Positions 60,171 through 64,000 of a stretch of DNA of 64,000 nucleotides are shown piece by piece. The DNA comes from Cryptomeria japonica. Taxonomy: Eukaryota > Streptophyta > Pinopsida > Cupressales > Cupressaceae. Position numbers and translations under genes: made by a program. Every line of letters begins with the position of its first letter. Positions within the stretch are counted from its first letter, which is position 1. Below the pieces are notes generated by a model. The model had not been told where the DNA came from and searched no databases. It worked only from the letters and a program-made list of their open reading frames with translations. Location: assembly GCF_030272615.1 (NCBI RefSeq), contig NC_081414.1, positions 3,101,501-3,165,500 on the forward strand, read 5' to 3'.

Positions 60171-61563
60171 TACCTAGGGCACATCCCTTGCATGCCTCTG
60201 AATGATATTGCTGCAACTTAGGTAAACCTGTGACAAGGTTTCCTATAGATGGCAAAGCTCTATAATTCAGGTGGCCTAGTCTTCTATGCCAGACCTCATT
60301 TGCATTTGTTGATTCGTGAATCAGGGCTAGATTGGGCTCTATGCACAGCTCATACAAATAGCCTTGTCTTTGACCAATGACCTTAGCTTTCGTGATGGAA
60401 GAATTTCTCAGCCAAGCCAACGCCTTGTTCTCCATGAAGGTTACTCTGTATCCATTATCTTCTAGGGCTGATATGGAGACTAGATTTCTCTTGATGTTGG
60501 GGACATACAGTACTCCTTCGAGTTGCAATGATATACCTATCTTCAGTTTGATGGTGCAGGAACCAATTCCTCTAACTGGATGTGAGGAACCATCTCTGAT
60601 GGTTACTTCCTCTTCATTATCCTCTATCATGGAGTCTAGCACTTCTCTAAACCCTGTAATGTGTATAGATGAACCACTGTCGATCACCCAGGAGTTAGAC
60701 TTATTTGATGCATGGCTTGTAAGTGCTGAGTAGAGGACATAGTTCTGGGAGTTATCTTCTCTTTTAGATTTTCCTGCTCTGACAAATGTGGCTTGTTTGG
60801 CTCTCTCAGGACATTTTGCAACAAAGTGCCCGAACTTATCGCACCTATAGCATTGAATATGTGATAGGTCTCTCTTTGAAGTGTTCTTGCCTTGATGACT
60901 CTTCCTTTTCCTAAACTGTTTCTTCTTGGTTGTCTTATTTGTGTTGATATTTAGGACTTGAAGGTCTTCATCTATGTTCTTTTGTTTTACTCCCATCTTG
61001 TTCAATCGTGATTCTTCTTGGAGACAATCGACCCTTAATCTTTCAAACTTATGATATTTGGACCTTGCACTGATGCCTTGGACGAATGTACTCCATCCAC
61101 TAGGCAACCCATCTAGAGCAATGAGTGTTAACTCTTTGCTTTTGATCTCGTAATCCAGAGTTGCTAGTTCATCTCTTAGAGTTGATATCCGCATAAAGTA
61201 GGCATTGATTGTCTCCCCCTTGTTCATGGTGATATGATTTATTTTTCGTTTTAATGCCAGAGTTCGACTTGCATTCGATATCTCAAATGTGCTTTCAAGT
61301 GCTTTGAACATTTTGCAGGTTGTCTGATGTTTTCTTATGATTGTCATTATGTTGTTTCTCACCCCACCAACTATTATTTTGATGTCTTTTTCATTTCCTT
61401 CAATCCATGCGGTTTTGTCAGGTTCATTTTTAGGTTGATCATTTTTAGTTTGAACAAATGAATCTACTTTGTTCTCTCTTAAGATCATCTAGATTCTGAA
61501 CTTCCACGCTGAAAAATCATTGCCACCTCCGAGTCTGTCTTCGAATCTGATAGCACTGGCCAT
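60171..61563 (-). pseudogene. gag: G gag and protease
   Basis: ATG at 61563 opens MASAIRFEDRLGGGNDFSAW. A TAG at 61489 (expected CAG) interrupts it after WKFRI; from 61488 the frame is open for 447 codons. It covers the copia capsid region (MFKALESTFEI, ITMNKGETINAYFMR, LIALDGLPSGWSTF), an intact zinc knuckle CYRCDKFGHFVAKC (about 60850), the protease site WVIDSGSSIHIT (about 60680), and the start of integrase. Apart from the stop and the A-run slip at the end, the protein looks complete. Confidence 0.93.
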
Positions 61564-61641
61564 TGGAGAAATGTGATGTAGTATATAATCTTGTTCTTAA
61601 ATTTTTTCACAAAATTGAATAACCTCAAGTTCGATCAACTT

Positions 61642-61654
61642 GGCTCTAATACCA
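61642..61654 (-). other. Primer binding site of G (tRNA-Met type)
   Basis: Minus strand TGGTATTAGAGCC directly after the terminal CA of the 5' LTR; one base differs from the usual TGGTATCAGAGCC. Confidence 0.9.
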
Positions 61655-62230
61655 TGTAAAAGTGTTACAATTTCCAATTTAATAAACAAGTTATATGCTA
61701 GATAGTGTATTTCTGATTTTGGTATTATTGTTATGACAATAATATTATCGTCTTTCTTTTCTGCAGGTCTGAAGAATGAACATGTATCGATTTCAATGTC
61801 ATTCCTTTTCTTTTGAATGTTGTATATATAGTAAAGCAATCACGATCAAGTGACACCTTGATCGGACATGTCTTTTAGACATGTCCGACCAAGATGTCAC
61901 TTGGTCGTGACTGTCTACTAATTCATTCAGTGTTTATGATAACTTAATTGGTGCCATTACTAAATGATAACAGATCGATAAACACACTCGATAATGAATC
62001 AGTGTCAAGGCAAATGTTAACTGATTGATATAACCACACCCGAATGAATCGGTGTCAAGGCAAATGTTAACCGATCAATATAACCACACCCGAATGAATC
62101 AGTGTCAAAGCAAATGTTAATATTATAATCAGATAAACATATTCAGTTCGGAAAGCATAATCAAAACAGAACAAGAGAGATTTATAGGTTAGGAGAGACG
62201 TACCTTGCATAAGCTACTAATGCATTAACA
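61655..62230 (-). repeat. G 5' LTR
   Basis: Minus strand TGTTAATGCATTAG to CACTTTTACA. It carries an extra 13 bp near 61873 that make a GACATGTC...GACATGTC palindrome, absent from the other LTR. Confidence 0.93.
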
Positions 62231-62235
62231 ATTTC
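62231..62235. repeat. Target site duplication of G, right copy (ATTTC)
   Basis: Matches 56497-56501. Confidence 0.9.
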
Positions 62236-62479
62236 AACAAAAGTAAGCATTGTTTTTATTCTATTAAGGAGAAAACTGCAGTAAAAACATAGATCAATGT
62301 GAAGATACTTGAGTGAGAGTTTTATTTCTGCAATGTGTGAAGAAATATAAGAACAACACAAGTTTAGAGAAGAAGTTTTTTCTAGTGTGTGAGGGTGTAA
62401 ATTTGCTACTACTACAAATCCTATTGCTATGCAACATTCCAAGGCATTTTATTGTTTTTCATCATAGAACTATCTGAAA

Positions 62480-62920
62480 ATGGACACACCTCTAGAAAAT
62501 AATAATGGTCACAATTTTCACACATGGAAGGTGAAAATGCAAATGCAATTGATAAACAAAATTTTATGAGGTATAGTTAATGGCACTAAAGTAGTATCCA
62601 TAGATGCTAAAACGAAGATTGATTGGGAAAGTAGAGATTAGAAAGCCAAGTCCATCATTGGTCTTGCTCTTTTAGATTTAGAAAAATCATCTAAACAAAT
62701 ATATGATGAATTAAATAAGTTGTTTGGAGCAAAAGCAACCAATAATTCTCTTTGAAATTGCAATTATTTAGATTCAACATGGTTGATGATATTACTATGT
62801 CTAGCCACATAGCCAATTTGAGAACTCTCATTAAACAACTAGCAAAAATTGGTGTTGCGGTTGATAAAGAATATGCTAAAGCTATTTTGTTGAGTAATTT
62901 TCCTTCAAAAATATAACGTT
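62480..62920 (+). pseudogene. gag: H gag fragment
   Basis: Copia capsid protein. ATG at 62480 opens MDTPLENNNGHNFHTWKVKM, then a TGA at 62567 (expected TGG) and a TAG near 62639. KAKSIIGLALLDLEKSSKQI is followed by KLFGAKATNNSL. A frameshift near 62752 leads to LQLFRFNMVDDITMSSHIAN, LRTLIKQLAKIGV, and a TAA at 62918. The order and spacing are those of the copia gag core (UBN2 type). The zinc knuckle and everything after it are absent. Confidence 0.75.
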
Positions 62921-63204
62921 ATATTTACTCTTAGTCAAATGCCATCATAAACATTAGAAGATGTGATTTCATATGGGCTCTTATTTAAAAACATTTAATG
63001 CATTCATTTAAAGCATCTCTAGTCTTCAAGTAAAGTTATATATTAAATCATTCTAGAGAGCAATCAATAGTGATACGCATTGATTTGGTGCAATAAATAG
63101 ATTAAAGAATTTGTATTTTAGATATCACTAGTCTCCAATTTTTAGGAAATATAGAACAAAAAATAATGCATTAGGAAAAGTTGCAAGACAAAATCATGTA
63201 GATT
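62921..63204 (+). other. Decayed H sequence
   Basis: AT-rich, no gene seen; probably the rest of H gag. Confidence 0.35.
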
Positions 63205-64000
63205 GTGATGAATACTAAGAGGGGGGTTGAATTAGTATGCCCAAAAACATAACCAAACTCTTAAGTAATTTTACTGCAGACCGGTATAGTAGTTTGAACA
63301 ACAAACCGATTAAAACACAGATAAGCCAAATAGCAAATAAAGCATTCACCCATAGAAGAAAAATCACCATAACACAAGATGTTTTGACACGGTGAGTAAA
63401 ACTCACAAGTCAACTATCTACAGAATAGTAACCAGATCAGTTAAGGTCGTATCGATTAAGACTACCCTGTTAAAGGATTTTAGATCCACAACTGTGAACC
63501 ACCTTGCTAGAGGATTTACAATAGGCTTGACTGGGCCTACTCGGTTAAGGGTTTCAAACTTGTCAAAGAGATTAGTAATCAATGAGTGAAATGATATAGA
63601 AAGTAGCATAGAATGCTTGATTAGATCCTTGACTGCTCCCTGTTACTGCATTGCAGCATTACTTCAATCTTCTATCCTTTGCATGTTCAATCTCTATCGC
63701 ACGATGCTTCTATAATAACTTCTCTCTTCAACACACATACATACACATACACACTTTAAAACCCTAGACATGATGTCCTTAAATAGGAAGTTGATTTCAT
63801 GTCGGTCCAATGAGATTGGATTACAATTTCCTAGGTTCAAATCATGTAGACACATTTGGTAACACGACACAGAAACAATGCCAAAGTGTCGGTGGATGAT
63901 AACTCATCACACTATACAATTTTACCGGTACCGGTTTAACACAGTATATCGATTAACAAACAAAGACTGGTAACTGGAACATAGTGTCCCAATGAAAAAT
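63205..64000 (-). repeat. Element I: minus-strand LTR running off the window
   Basis: On the minus strand it ends CCCCCCCCTCTTAGTATTCA then TCACA (63205). Upstream it has the CTTAACCGAGTAGG, TCTGTAGATAGTT and CACCGTGTC landmarks in the same order as the B LTR. The LTR start lies beyond 64000. No internal region is visible. Confidence 0.6.

Larger units (their letters stand above)
56502..62230 (-). mobile_element. Element G: Ty1/copia, nearly intact
   Basis: Complete structure: LTRs of about 570 bp (56502-57064 and 61655-62230), target duplication ATTTC, primer site (61654-61642), polypurine tract (57065-57077) and all copia domains in order on the minus strand. The coding region has only a few single-base lesions. 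By hand count the LTRs differ at about 23 of 563 sites, nearly all transitions, plus one 13-bp indel. Confidence 0.95.
55919..63204 (+). mobile_element. Element H: Ty1/copia, interrupted by G, right part lost
   Basis: A short LTR (55919-56142) and a primer site (56158) are followed by a leader split by G (56158-56501, then 62236-62479) and a gag (62480-62920). No pol is seen before the next LTR at 63205, so H is truncated or interrupted again there. Confidence 0.7.

Noticed and set aside
2166-61654. TGGTATCAGAGC motifs as possible tRNA genes
   Set aside because: They are primer binding sites next to LTR ends; no cloverleaf surrounds them.

Overview
The window is a piece of a large, repeat-packed plant nuclear genome, most likely from a gymnosperm. 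The signs are stacked LTR retrotransposons of both superfamilies, tRNA-Met type primer sites (TGGTATCAGAGC), AT-rich and methylation-decayed sequence, and only one convincing host gene. The species cannot be named from the sequence. Almost every base from 1 to 45574 and from 55919 to 64000 belongs to a retroelement, and several elements sit inside others.

Left part (1-12957). Element A is a chromodomain-bearing Ty3/gypsy element on the + strand. The window opens inside its 5' LTR (1-2163); its broken gag-pol runs 2313-6855 and its 3.5-kb 3' LTR is 6929-10461. A sits inside an open frame of element B, a Sirevirus-like element whose 3' end survives: a coiled-coil ORF (10462-11427), four polypurine tracts and an LTR (11761-about 12957).

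Middle (12958-39408). Element E, a minus-strand Tat-like Ty3/gypsy element, is the host for two later insertions. D (14748-22678, + strand, chromovirus, target duplication AGTTA) sits in E's leader. C (24205-36987, minus strand, Tat-like, target duplication GCTGC) sits in E's LTR. C is non-autonomous: gag and protease are followed almost directly by the tail of integrase, with no reverse transcriptase. In its 3' half, antisense to its own transcript, C carries a decayed plant mobile domain (PMD) gene with a clear GT-AG intron. This captured antisense gene is the most interesting object in the window.

Right part (39409-64000). A Ty1/copia element F (40541-45574) is followed by about 5 kb without recognisable genes, a dead LINE (51331-52590), a 28-bp minisatellite, and the one host gene, a small secreted Gly/Ser-rich protein on the minus strand (53527-53928). 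Upstream of that gene lies a 1.5-kb almost pure purine (GA-rich) tract. A copia element H (LTR 55919-56142, gag 62480-62920) holds a younger, nearly intact minus-strand copia element G (56502-62230, target duplication ATTTC). The window ends in a minus-strand LTR (63205-64000) of the same general type as B's.

The elements share a style of decay: many premature stops sit where CAG or CGA is the expected codon, as methyl-cytosine deamination would produce. None of the retroelements looks fully coding-competent; G comes closest.
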